Positions 29,260 to 36,876 of a stretch of 64,000 bases of DNA are shown here, piece by piece (the first letter of the stretch is position 1; every line of letters begins with the position of its first letter). The notes beneath the pieces are model-generated. The model was not told the origin of the DNA. It was given only the letters and a program-made list of their open reading frames with translations, and ran no database searches. A program made the position numbers and the translations under genes. This DNA is from Ignavibacterium sp. (GTDB lineage Bacteria; Bacteroidota; Ignavibacteria; Ignavibacteriales; Ignavibacteriaceae): the NCBI GenBank assembly GCA_032027145.1, contig JAVSMP010000001.1, forward strand, positions 3,229,116 to 3,293,115. The letters run 5' to 3'.

Positions 29260-31077
29260 ATGTCCGAAACAAAAGAAACGACTCTAAAAACAGTGACTCC
29301 CGATGAGTATGAAAAAGCAAAAATTAAATTTAACGACGATGAATATTCGCAGGAAGAATTTTTAGCTCTTGCCAAACTTTATTCAGATTCTTTCAGAGAT
29401 GTTAAAGAAGGTGAACTGATAAAGGGGAAAGTAGTACGAATCCAAGGCGATAATGTTATTGTTGATGTTGGATTTAAATCTGAGGGTACAATTCCAAAAA
29501 TTGAATTTGCTAATATAAATGAGATTAAAATTGGACAGGAAATTGAAGTTGTTCTTGAAAGTGTTGAAGATCAGGAAGGAAATCTTGTTCTTAGCAAGCA
29601 GAGAGCTGACTTCTTACGGATCTGGGAAAAAGTACTCAGAGCACATGATACCGGAGAAATTATCGAAGGTAAAATTGTTAAAAGAATCAAAGGTGGAATG
29701 GTTGTTGACCTTTTAGGAATGGAAGCATTCTTGCCTGGTTCACAAATTGATATCAGACCTATCCGTGATTTTGATGCTTTTGTAGGTCAGACAATGGACT
29801 TTAAAGTTGTTAAAGTAAATGTTCCGACCGAAAACGTTGTCGTATCGCATAAAGTACTTGTTGAAGAAGAAATTTCTGATCAAAGAAATGCAGTACTTAA
29901 TAGTTTGGAAAAAGGTCAGATTCTTGAAGGTGTTGTAAAAGCAATAACAGATTTTGGTGTATTCGTAGATCTTGGCGGTGTTGATGGTCTTATACATATT
30001 ACTGACCTAAGCTGGGGCAGAATAAATCATCCAAATGAAGTAGTTAAACTTGATGAAGTAATTAAAGTTGTTGTTACTGAATTTGATGAAGAGAAAAAGA
30101 GAATATCACTTTCACTCAAAAAATTATTACCACATCCCTGGGAAAAAATTGAAGAGAAATATAATCTTGGAGATAAAGTTTCAGGTCGTGTTGTTTCTCT
30201 TACAGATTACGGTGCATTTATCGAAATTGAAAAAGGGATTGAAGGTTTAATTCACAATTCTGAAATGAGCTGGACACAGCATATCAAACATCCATCACAA
30301 ATTGTAGCGATGGGACAAATGGTTGAAGCAATAATTCTTAGCCTTGATAAAGAAGAAAAGAAAATCTCGCTTGGTATTAAACAACTTGAACCAGACCCAT
30401 GGGATACTTTGATGGCTAAATATCCTGTCGGCTCAAAGCATTCAGGTATTGCAAGAAACCTTACAAACTTTGGAGTTTTTGTTGAACTGGAACCGGGTGT
30501 TGATGGATTGGTTCATATCTCTGATCTTTCCTGGACAAAGAAAATACGCCATCCCGGCGAAGTTGTAAAGAAGAACGAAAGAATTGATGTAATTGTTCTT
30601 GGTGTTGATGTTGAACAAAGAAAAATCTCCCTTGGTCATAAGCAAATTATGGATAATCCCTGGGATCTTTTTGAGAAACAGTATTCGGTTGGAAATATTA
30701 CCGACGGCAAAGTTGTGCGTATTATTGAAAAGGGAATTATCGCAGAACTTCCATCTAATGTTGATGGATTTGTTCCAACAACCCAGCTTTCAACTACAAA
30801 GATAAAAAATATTGCAAATCACTTCCCTATTGATTCGACTTTACCACTTAAGGTAATTGAGTTTGATAAAGAAAGTAAGAAGATTGTTCTTAGCGCAATT
30901 GCAGCACTTAAAGAAAAAGATGATGCTGAGATAGAAAAATATCTTACTGCTTTCAAATTGGATAAAGTATCAGTTCAGAGTATTAAAAATGCTGAAATGG
31001 GTACTATTGATTCATCTGAATTCCCGATCTTTGAAGTTGCTGAACCTGAGATGCCGAAGAAAGAAGAGACTGAATAA
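29260..31077 (+). CDS. rpsA: 30S ribosomal protein S1
   Basis: 605 residues with a strong AGGAGG site. Six S1 (OB-fold) repeats follow one another from about residue 45; repeats 3-5 show the best consensus (GVFVDLGGVDGLIHITDLSW, GAFIEIEKGIEGLIHNSEMSW, GVFVELEPGVDGLVHISDLSW). Linkers carry the KKISLGIKQLEPDPW pattern. S1 binds mRNA leaders and helps initiation on structured or weakly matched messages. The N-terminal acidic extension (~45 residues) contacts the small subunit in homologues. Confidence 0.97.
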   Translation: MSETKETTLKTVTPDEYEKAKIKFNDDEYSQEEFLALAKLYSDSFRDVKEGELIKGKVVRIQGDNVIVDVGFKSEGTIPKIEFANINEIKIGQEIEVVLESVEDQEGNLVLSKQRADFLRIWEKVLRAHDTGEIIEGKIVKRIKGGMVVDLLGMEAFLPGSQIDIRPIRDFDAFVGQTMDFKVVKVNVPTENVVVSHKVLVEEEISDQRNAVLNSLEKGQILEGVVKAITDFGVFVDLGGVDGLIHITDLSWGRINHPNEVVKLDEVIKVVVTEFDEEKKRISLSLKKLLPHPWEKIEEKYNLGDKVSGRVVSLTDYGAFIEIEKGIEGLIHNSEMSWTQHIKHPSQIVAMGQMVEAIILSLDKEEKKISLGIKQLEPDPWDTLMAKYPVGSKHSGIARNLTNFGVFVELEPGVDGLVHISDLSWTKKIRHPGEVVKKNERIDVIVLGVDVEQRKISLGHKQIMDNPWDLFEKQYSVGNITDGKVVRIIEKGIIAELPSNVDGFVPTTQLSTTKIKNIANHFPIDSTLPLKVIEFDKESKKIVLSAIAALKEKDDAEIEKYLTAFKLDKVSVQSIKNAEMGTIDSSEFPIFEVAEPEMPKKEETE

Positions 31078-31100
31078 TATTAACTCAATATTCTAAATTC

Positions 31101-31130
31101 AGAGCGGGAAATTATCCCGCTCTTTTTATT
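31101..31130 (+). terminator. Rho-independent terminator after rpsA
   Basis: Nine-base-pair stem AGAGCGGGA/TCCCGCTCT, loop AATTA, then a T-rich run. Confidence 0.95.
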
Positions 31131-31148
31131 TAAAAAAGAAAATAAAAA

Positions 31149-32468
31149 GTGAATCAAAAAGTTGCATTACATACTTTAGGCTGTAAACTTAATTTTTCAG
31201 AAACATCAACAATCGGAAAACAGTTTTTAAAGAAGGGATTTTCAATTGTTGATTTCAACGATAAAGCAGACGTTTATCTTTTCAATACTTGTGCTGTAAC
31301 TGAAGCAGCTGAACGTGAATGCAGACAGCTTGTAAGAAAAGCTCTCAGAATAAATCCGGAAGCTTTTATAATTGTGACAGGATGTTATGCCCAACTTAGA
31401 CCTGAAGAAATTTCTGAAATTGAAGGAGTTGATGCCGTACTTGGAAGCAACGAAAAATTTGAGATATTCTCATTGCTTCAGGATTTTGACAAAAAAGAAC
31501 TTTCGTGCATTTATGTTTCACCCAAAGAAGATCTAAATTTATTTGGACTTGCATCTTCAACGGATGCTGACAGCAGAACACGGGCATATTATAAAATTCA
31601 GGATGGCTGTGATTATAAATGTTCTTTTTGTACTATTCCGCTTGCCAGAGGTAAAAGCAGAAGTATGCCACCTGATTTAGCAGTAAATGAATTTAGGAAT
31701 CTTTTAAAACAGGGCTATAAAGAAATAATTCTTACCGGTGTAAATGTTGGTGATTATGGAAAGTCATTCGATACTTCTTTTTATAATATTCTTAAATCCT
31801 TAATAAGTGTTGAAGGTGATTTCAGATTAAGAATAAGCTCAATCGAACCTAATCTTCTGACTGATGAAATAATCAGTTTAGCCGCTGAATCTGAAAAGAT
31901 ATGTAAACATTTCCACATTCCATTACAAAGCGGATGCAATTCAATTCTAAGGTCTATGCAGAGAAGATATACAGTTGAAGATTATAAAAATGTTGTTGAA
32001 AAAGTGAAAAAAAGGATTCCTGATTGCGGCATTGGTGTAGATGTAATTGTTGGTTATCCCGGAGAAACTGAAAAAGAATTTTTGGAAACTCATAATTTTT
32101 TACTTGAATTACCGGTTTCCTACTTTCATGTTTTTACTTACTCTGAAAGACCGGATACAAAAGCAATAAACATAAATGCTAAGGTTAGTGTAGCTGAAAG
32201 AAAGAAAAGGAATAAAATGCTTAGAATACTTAGCGATAAAAAGAAAAATTCTTTTTACACCTCAATGATAGGAAAAGAACTTGAAGTACTTTTTGAATCT
32301 GGTGATGCAGGTAAAACTATTAAAGGATTTTCATCAAACTATATTAGAGTACAGACAGATTATTACCCTGAACTGGAAAACTCAATTTGTTTTTTTACAG
32401 GAACCGAAATTCACAATGGTATTCTTACAGGAAAGATTAAAGAGATTAAAAAATCAATTGCTTCCTAA
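31149..32468 (+). CDS. mtaB: tRNA t6A37 methylthiotransferase MtaB
   Basis: 439 residues from a GTG start. The N-terminal UPF0004 domain carries three cluster Cys (HTLGCKLNFSE; FNTCAVTE; VTGCYAQ). The radical-SAM domain has CDYKCSFCTIPLARGKSRS and HFHIPLQSG. A C-terminal TRAM domain ends the protein. It adds a methylthio group to N6-threonylcarbamoyladenosine at tRNA position 37, using two [4Fe-4S] clusters. The HTLGCKLN start and IPLARGKSRS distinguish the MtaB branch from MiaB. Confidence 0.93.
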   Translation: MNQKVALHTLGCKLNFSETSTIGKQFLKKGFSIVDFNDKADVYLFNTCAVTEAAERECRQLVRKALRINPEAFIIVTGCYAQLRPEEISEIEGVDAVLGSNEKFEIFSLLQDFDKKELSCIYVSPKEDLNLFGLASSTDADSRTRAYYKIQDGCDYKCSFCTIPLARGKSRSMPPDLAVNEFRNLLKQGYKEIILTGVNVGDYGKSFDTSFYNILKSLISVEGDFRLRISSIEPNLLTDEIISLAAESEKICKHFHIPLQSGCNSILRSMQRRYTVEDYKNVVEKVKKRIPDCGIGVDVIVGYPGETEKEFLETHNFLLELPVSYFHVFTYSERPDTKAININAKVSVAERKKRNKMLRILSDKKKNSFYTSMIGKELEVLFESGDAGKTIKGFSSNYIRVQTDYYPELENSICFFTGTEIHNGILTGKIKEIKKSIAS

Positions 32469-32498
32469 ATTGCATAATTATAATATTGAAATAAAAAA

Positions 32499-33236
32499 AT
32501 GAAAAATATCTTATTTCTGCTCATTATTTTCGCTGTTCAAATTTCTGCACAAGTAAATCAACAATCATTTTACAAACTTAAAAATGATGTAGTAAATCAG
32601 CTTCAAAATGCTGAGACCGAAACTAATTCTGTGTTTAACGATGAAGTTAAGAAAAAGAAAAGCACCGGATTAGCTATTATTTATTCATTTTTGCTGCCGG
32701 GTATGGGTGAGCTTTATGCTGAGGCTTATGATACAGGTGTTTACTTTACTATCGCTGAAGGAGTTCTTTGGGGCACTTATTTAGGAATGAATATGTATGG
32801 AAACTGGCAAAAGGATCGTTATATTTCTTTTGCACAGGTTAATGCAGGAATCACTACTAATGCAAAGGATGAAGATTATTATGCAACTATTGGCGAATAT
32901 CTGAGCATTGAGCAGTACAATAATGACAAAACCTTCGAAAGAAATTTTAGTCAGATGTACAACACCGAAAAGTTTTTTTGGAAATGGAATTCATCTGATG
33001 ATAGAAAAACCTACAGAAGTATGTGGGTATCATCCGAACAAACTTTTAATGATCTAAGATTTGTTGTTGGTGCTATGCTGGTTAACCGGCTTGTCAGCGC
33101 TATAAATGCAGTTAGAATGGTTTCAAAATACAACAAGAATCTTGAACAGGAAATAAGCTGGAATGTTTATCTGGATTTACAAAAGTTACCGGATAATTCT
33201 TCTGTTTATAATCTGAATTTTTCTGCTTCGTTTTAA
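32499..33236 (+). CDS. Secreted or membrane protein of unknown function
   Basis: 245 residues with a signal peptide (MKNILFLLIIFAVQISAQ). Around residues 53-95 it has KKKSTGLAIIYSFLLPGMGELYAEAYDTGVYFT and then a second hydrophobic stretch, resembling the PGxGxxY membrane hairpin found in DUF5683-like proteins of Bacteroidota. The C-terminal part looks beta-rich (WNVYLDLQ...LNFSASF). It starts 30 bases after mtaB and may be co-transcribed with it. Function unknown. Confidence 0.65.
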   Translation: MKNILFLLIIFAVQISAQVNQQSFYKLKNDVVNQLQNAETETNSVFNDEVKKKKSTGLAIIYSFLLPGMGELYAEAYDTGVYFTIAEGVLWGTYLGMNMYGNWQKDRYISFAQVNAGITTNAKDEDYYATIGEYLSIEQYNNDKTFERNFSQMYNTEKFFWKWNSSDDRKTYRSMWVSSEQTFNDLRFVVGAMLVNRLVSAINAVRMVSKYNKNLEQEISWNVYLDLQKLPDNSSVYNLNFSASF

Positions 33237-33280
33237 ACAAAAGAAATAAATAAGATAATCTTCCTTAAAAGACAATTTGG

Positions 33281-34432
33281 TTATCTCATTAATACCATTT
33301 TCTTTGTTTGTATATAATCTACAACCTTGCTGTTAGCGGATTGTATTTTAAGCTGATAGAAATAAATACCGCTCGATAGATTACCTGCATTAAATATTAC
33401 TTCATAAACTCCAACTGGTTTTTCTTCATTAACAAGTGTAGTGATTTCTTGCCCAAGTAAATCATAAACACCAAGAGTAACAAGAAAACTCTCCTTCGTT
33501 CCTTTTCCTTTGTAAATATTAGCTGGAATGCTATAAGATATTTTTGTAACAGGATTAAAAGGGTTTGGAAAGTTCTGTAATAAAGAAAAATCAGTTAACT
33601 GTTCAACTTCAACCTTAACTTCATTTGAATATTTAAATGAGCCGTCATTGTCTGTTTGTTTTAACCTATACCTTATAAATTGAGACTTATCTGTTATGTT
33701 AGAAATATCATCTTTGAAAAAATAAGTATTTGAATTGGTCGTAGTGCCATTGCCTTTTACAAATCCAACAGATTCCCAAATCTCTTTCCGATTAACTTTA
33801 ATTATTGACCGTTCCAGATCAAAACCATAATTATTCAGTTCAGATGAAGTTATCCATTTTAGATTAACAGTATTATTTTCTATCTGTGCTGAAAAAGAAA
33901 CAAGCTCAACTGGAACAGGACTTTGAATAATAGTAACGGGAAACTTCGGTCCAAAATTCCAACGGTCGCGGGCATCAGGTATTGAGTCATAAACAATGCT
34001 CAATCCACAAGAATAAAGTGTATCGGTTAAAACTGAGTCAGGTGCAGTATAAGCAAAAGCCCAATAAATAGTATCCATAGGTGTTGGAAAAACGAGCGGA
34101 AAAGCTTGAGTTAATTCATTCGGCGATCTGTAATCCCAAACAGAAAACGAATCTACCAGAGACATTGTTCCATATCTTCCGGCAACATTGTAACCTCCGG
34201 CTTCTGCGGGACCTTTAGCAAGATACATTTTGAACAAAGCTGTTTCACCAGATATTAAAGTATCAGGTCCTTCAATCCAGACCATTACTGATGTATCAAT
34301 CTCTGTTGTATGACAAACGCAGCCGCTGCCATTTAATTGTGTCCCGCCTAATAATTCATGATCAAACAGACCAGAGTATGCAAACACCACAAAAGAAACG
34401 AATATGACAAATAAAACAGAATAGACTTTCAT
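33281..34432 (-). CDS. T9SS-secreted protein with CxCH motif and sorting domain
   Basis: About 383 residues from the ATG at 34432, which gives a clean signal peptide (KVYSVLFVIFVSFVVFAYS); the upstream in-frame extension is not signal-like. Near residue 37 lies NGSGCVCHTTE, a CxCH variant of a heme c site in a position where related surface proteins often have CxxCH. A beta-rich domain with WIEGPDTLISGETALFKMYL follows, then the VELVSFSAQIENNTVNLKW/FVKGNGTTTN segment and a type A sorting domain (LLQNFPNPFNPVTKISY ... KKMVLMR). Predicted to be exported and attached at the surface. Whether heme binds is uncertain. Confidence 0.75.
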   Translation of the reverse strand: MKVYSVLFVIFVSFVVFAYSGLFDHELLGGTQLNGSGCVCHTTEIDTSVMVWIEGPDTLISGETALFKMYLAKGPAEAGGYNVAGRYGTMSLVDSFSVWDYRSPNELTQAFPLVFPTPMDTIYWAFAYTAPDSVLTDTLYSCGLSIVYDSIPDARDRWNFGPKFPVTIIQSPVPVELVSFSAQIENNTVNLKWITSSELNNYGFDLERSIIKVNRKEIWESVGFVKGNGTTTNSNTYFFKDDISNITDKSQFIRYRLKQTDNDGSFKYSNEVKVEVEQLTDFSLLQNFPNPFNPVTKISYSIPANIYKGKGTKESFLVTLGVYDLLGQEITTLVNEEKPVGVYEVIFNAGNLSSGIYFYQLKIQSANSKVVDYIQTKKMVLMR

Positions 34433-35071
34433 AATTATGTATCTTGGACTAGATGAATAAGTTCTGCAACAATATAAAAAATCTAACCGCAAATTAAAAC
34501 ATTAAGTCGCTAGATCAATCACTCATTTTTTACTAAAATAAATCAACCTTGTAGATGATATTTTGTTTCAAAGCAGTTTCATACAGATTCATTAAAGCTT
34601 GCAAAACTATCCTTCCATTAAAACAAGTTTGATCTCAAGTAACTTATAGAAAGACCCTTATGTGGTTTAGAAAAATTATTCAACCACTATGCAAACAAAT
34701 TTTTGCAAAAAGATTCATATTTAGAAAAGCAATTATAAATGATAAACTCCCTTAGTATTTAAAAATCTATTTTATGTATTTAAATAACAATAAAGTTATC
34801 AACGCTTGCTAAATCTAAACCTGCATTGCACTCTCAATTGTTCTAAAAAAGATATGATTTTAATGTGTTGCTTTGGTTTGTTGAAAAAAAAAAATTCCAA
34901 CCATCACCTATGTATATATAACTCTGCTATTTCTGAAACTGTCCAAGGGAAATTACTAGCAATCATTATTATTCAGCTTTCTTTCTGTTATGTACTCATA
35001 TTTGTACAAAAAACCTGAGCAAACTAAAAAAAAGGAAAAAAGAAAAGCCTTATAAGTTATTCACTTACAAG
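34433..35071. other. Chromosomal flank next to attL, no gene seen
   Basis: About 640 AT-rich bases. Its right end (35036-35077) contains a hairpin AAAAGCCT/AGGCTTTT with an A-rich left flank, which on the minus strand is a terminator. It would have ended the tRNA-Asp transcript before the element integrated. I see no gene in the rest. Confidence 0.5.
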
Positions 35072-35124
35072 GCTTTTAAGAGCGGGGCCGACGAGACTCG
35101 AACTCGCGACCTCCTGCGTGACAG
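35072..35124 (-). repeat. attL: 53-bp copy of the tRNA-Asp 3' part
   Basis: Identical base for base to 58958-59010. It covers the 3' flank, acceptor strand, T arm and anticodon arm to the anticodon, then diverges (ATATTC instead of GCAGGC). No 5' half follows, so it is a remnant, not a gene. Confidence 0.92.
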
Positions 35125-35172
35125 ATATTCGCATTTCTGCTTTCCCGCTGTCAATTTACTGCTTTTTAGCCA

Positions 35173-35191
35173 GTGGGTACACATTGGGTAC
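35173..35191 (+). repeat. Left integrase arm-type sites
   Basis: GTGGGTAC at 35173 and TTGGGTAC at 35184, 11 bases apart, inside attL and just before the integrase gene. Matching sites occur at the right end (58865-58894). Binding by the integrase is inferred from position, phasing and repetition. Confidence 0.6.
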
Positions 35192-35213
35192 ATCCGCGAA
35201 AGGAGTATCTATT

Positions 35214-36251
35214 ATGTTTCTCACACCGCCTAACGCTAAAAGACGCTATTACCAATTAGTCTATTTTATTAATGGTAAACGAACAAAAATTTCTACTAAA
35301 ACCACAGACAAAAAAGAAGCAGAAAAATTTCTAAAGTCTTTTGTGCCTCAAATCAAAGATAAGAAAGTTGAACAAGAAAAACTAAACGAAAATACAACCA
35401 CAATAAAACTAAGCAGCTTCTTTACTGAGTATAAAATATATATTGGTAATACCTACTCTGAAAAGTACCTTAAAAAAGCTGTTATTCCTTCCTTCGCTGC
35501 TTTACAAAAAAATATCCCTGATATGCAACTCGAAACAATATCAACGAGAATCCTCGATCAGTTCATTTCTTCAGTAGCTGCCAGATCAAAATTTTGTGCT
35601 TCACTTTATTATCGTACATTGAAAGCAGCTTTTAATAAAGCTTTAGTTTGGAATTACATTGAAGTGAATCCTTTTAGCAAAATAAAAACTCCTAAGCTGC
35701 CTAAATCATTCCCGTTATTTATTTCTGAATGTGAATTGATTGAGATCCTGAATAACACAACTTCTAATTTGATGAAAGATATTTTCACGACTGCCTTTTA
35801 CACTGGTATGCGTTTGGGTGAGTTGCTAAATATGAAATGGAACTGGATTGACTTCAATCAAAATATAATCACAATCAAAAACTCTAACCAATTTATTTCT
35901 AAGAACAAACGTGAAAGAATTATCCCAATTCATCAAAAAGTTAAGGCAATTTTACAAGCTCGTTTTCTGTTAGGCAAGCCGGAAAATAATCTATTGTTTT
36001 ATAAATATGAAGATGTTAAGCTAAATGAAGATTTTGTTAGTAAGCAATTTAAGAAAGCTGTTAGGGCTGCTAAGCTTAATGAGAAAATTCACTTTCACAC
36101 TCTCCGACATTCATTCGCTTCTGCCTTAGTACAGCGAGGTATTTCTCTTTATGCAGTAAAGGAATTGTTAGGCCACGAGAATATTAAAACAACTCAAATT
36201 TATTCTCATCTGCAGAAGCAGAATTTGATGGAAGCGGTGAATCTCTTATAA
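35214..36251 (+). CDS. int: Tyrosine integrase of the element
   Basis: 345 residues. I start at the ATG at 35214 with AAAGGAG upstream; the longer frame reads back into the attachment site and is not protein-like. The N-terminal segment RRYYQLVYFINGKRTKISTKTTDKKEA is an arm-binding domain, followed by a SAM-like core-binding domain. The catalytic residues are Arg200 (GMRLGE), His295 and Arg298 (HTLRHSFAS), His321 (LLGHENIKTTQIYSH) and nucleophile Tyr330. It catalyses integration and, with a directionality factor, excision at tRNA-Asp. Confidence 0.95.
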   Translation: MFLTPPNAKRRYYQLVYFINGKRTKISTKTTDKKEAEKFLKSFVPQIKDKKVEQEKLNENTTTIKLSSFFTEYKIYIGNTYSEKYLKKAVIPSFAALQKNIPDMQLETISTRILDQFISSVAARSKFCASLYYRTLKAAFNKALVWNYIEVNPFSKIKTPKLPKSFPLFISECELIEILNNTTSNLMKDIFTTAFYTGMRLGELLNMKWNWIDFNQNIITIKNSNQFISKNKRERIIPIHQKVKAILQARFLLGKPENNLLFYKYEDVKLNEDFVSKQFKKAVRAAKLNEKIHFHTLRHSFASALVQRGISLYAVKELLGHENIKTTQIYSHLQKQNLMEAVNLL

Positions 36252-36316
36252 AAAGAATTTGAGTTTTTCATTTTTTAAAGTAAGCTAATTTTTAAAAATC
36301 ACTGGAGGCAATAAAT

Positions 36317-36454
36317 ATGGCTAAAGGTAAGGGTTCCCACTCTGCATACAGAAGTGCAATTTCTGGTAGGTTCGTTACAACTAAGCACGGAAAATCTCAT
36401 CCAAAAAAAACTGTTAAGGAAACAGTTAAAAATCCTTCTCCAAAGAAAAAATGA
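36317..36454 (+). CDS. Small basic conserved protein, 45 residues
   Basis: Starts MAKGKGSHSAYRSAISG with a GGAGG site upstream and ends in PKKK. The SAISGRFVTTKHGKSHPKKTVKETV core resembles short basic proteins common near mobile elements in many bacteria, whose function is unknown to me. It lies 65 bases after the integrase and before a terminator-like inverted repeat, so it is probably expressed with the integrase; a role in nucleoprotein assembly is only a guess. Confidence 0.7.
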   Translation: MAKGKGSHSAYRSAISGRFVTTKHGKSHPKKTVKETVKNPSPKKK

Positions 36455-36461
36455 ATCTTTA

Positions 36462-36515
36462 ACGCAAGGACTGATTTAAATTGAATTTTATTTCCGTCCT
36501 TGCGTCCAATTTTTG
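36462..36515. terminator. Inverted repeat between convergent genes
   Basis: ACGCAAGGAC (36462-36471) and GTCCTTGCGT (36496-36505) pair perfectly over a 24-base loop and are followed by a T-rich tract. The 13-base arm TCCTTGCGTCCAA recurs at about 36899-36911 at the end of the primase gene. Confidence 0.6.
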
Positions 36516-36545
36516 TTTTATTCCCAAAAACTCCCCTCTCAACTC

Positions 36546-36809
36546 TCACTTTTCAAACAAACTGGTTTCAAAAAATGGTTTATGTTCAACTCTATCTATC
36601 TGTTTCTTTTCAATAGGTGAGACGCTGTTTTTAATTCCTTCTTGAGCGGGCGAAATTTTTAGACGAAGCCCCTTCCGGTTAGGGTTTTTCCCCAATCTAA
36701 AAGGATAGAGCGGACAATCCTGGATAATACATTCTCTCACTTCTTTTTTAGAACCACCGGAACAATCAAGACAATGTTTTTTAATTGCTTTTACTGGTGA
36801 CAAGTGCAT
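36546..36809 (-). CDS. Small Cys-rich, probably zinc-binding protein
   Basis: 87 residues. The N-terminal part AIKKHCLDCSGGSKKEVRECIIQDCPLYPFRLGKNP has the spacing C-x2-C-x10-C-x4-C and matches a small protein family common in phages and satellites. The C-terminal half is charged and variable. It is encoded downstream of the replication protein gene in the same direction (67-base gap). Likely nucleic-acid related by context; no defined role. Confidence 0.7.
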   Translation of the reverse strand: MHLSPVKAIKKHCLDCSGGSKKEVRECIIQDCPLYPFRLGKNPNRKGLRLKISPAQEGIKNSVSPIEKKQIDRVEHKPFFETSLFEK

Positions 36810-36876
36810 TTCTATTATTCCTTTATTTATTAATTACAATTTTTTGGTCGGAAATCCTTGGTAAGCTTTTATTCAA

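Noticed and set aside
34806-35018. 70-residue plus-strand ORF before attL
   Set aside because: Composition is not protein-like, no start signals, and it lies in AT-rich intergenic DNA.
35118-35213. Integrase extension reading back into attL
   Set aside because: Would place coding sequence in the tRNA-derived att region and arm sites; the ATG at 35214 has AAAGGAG.
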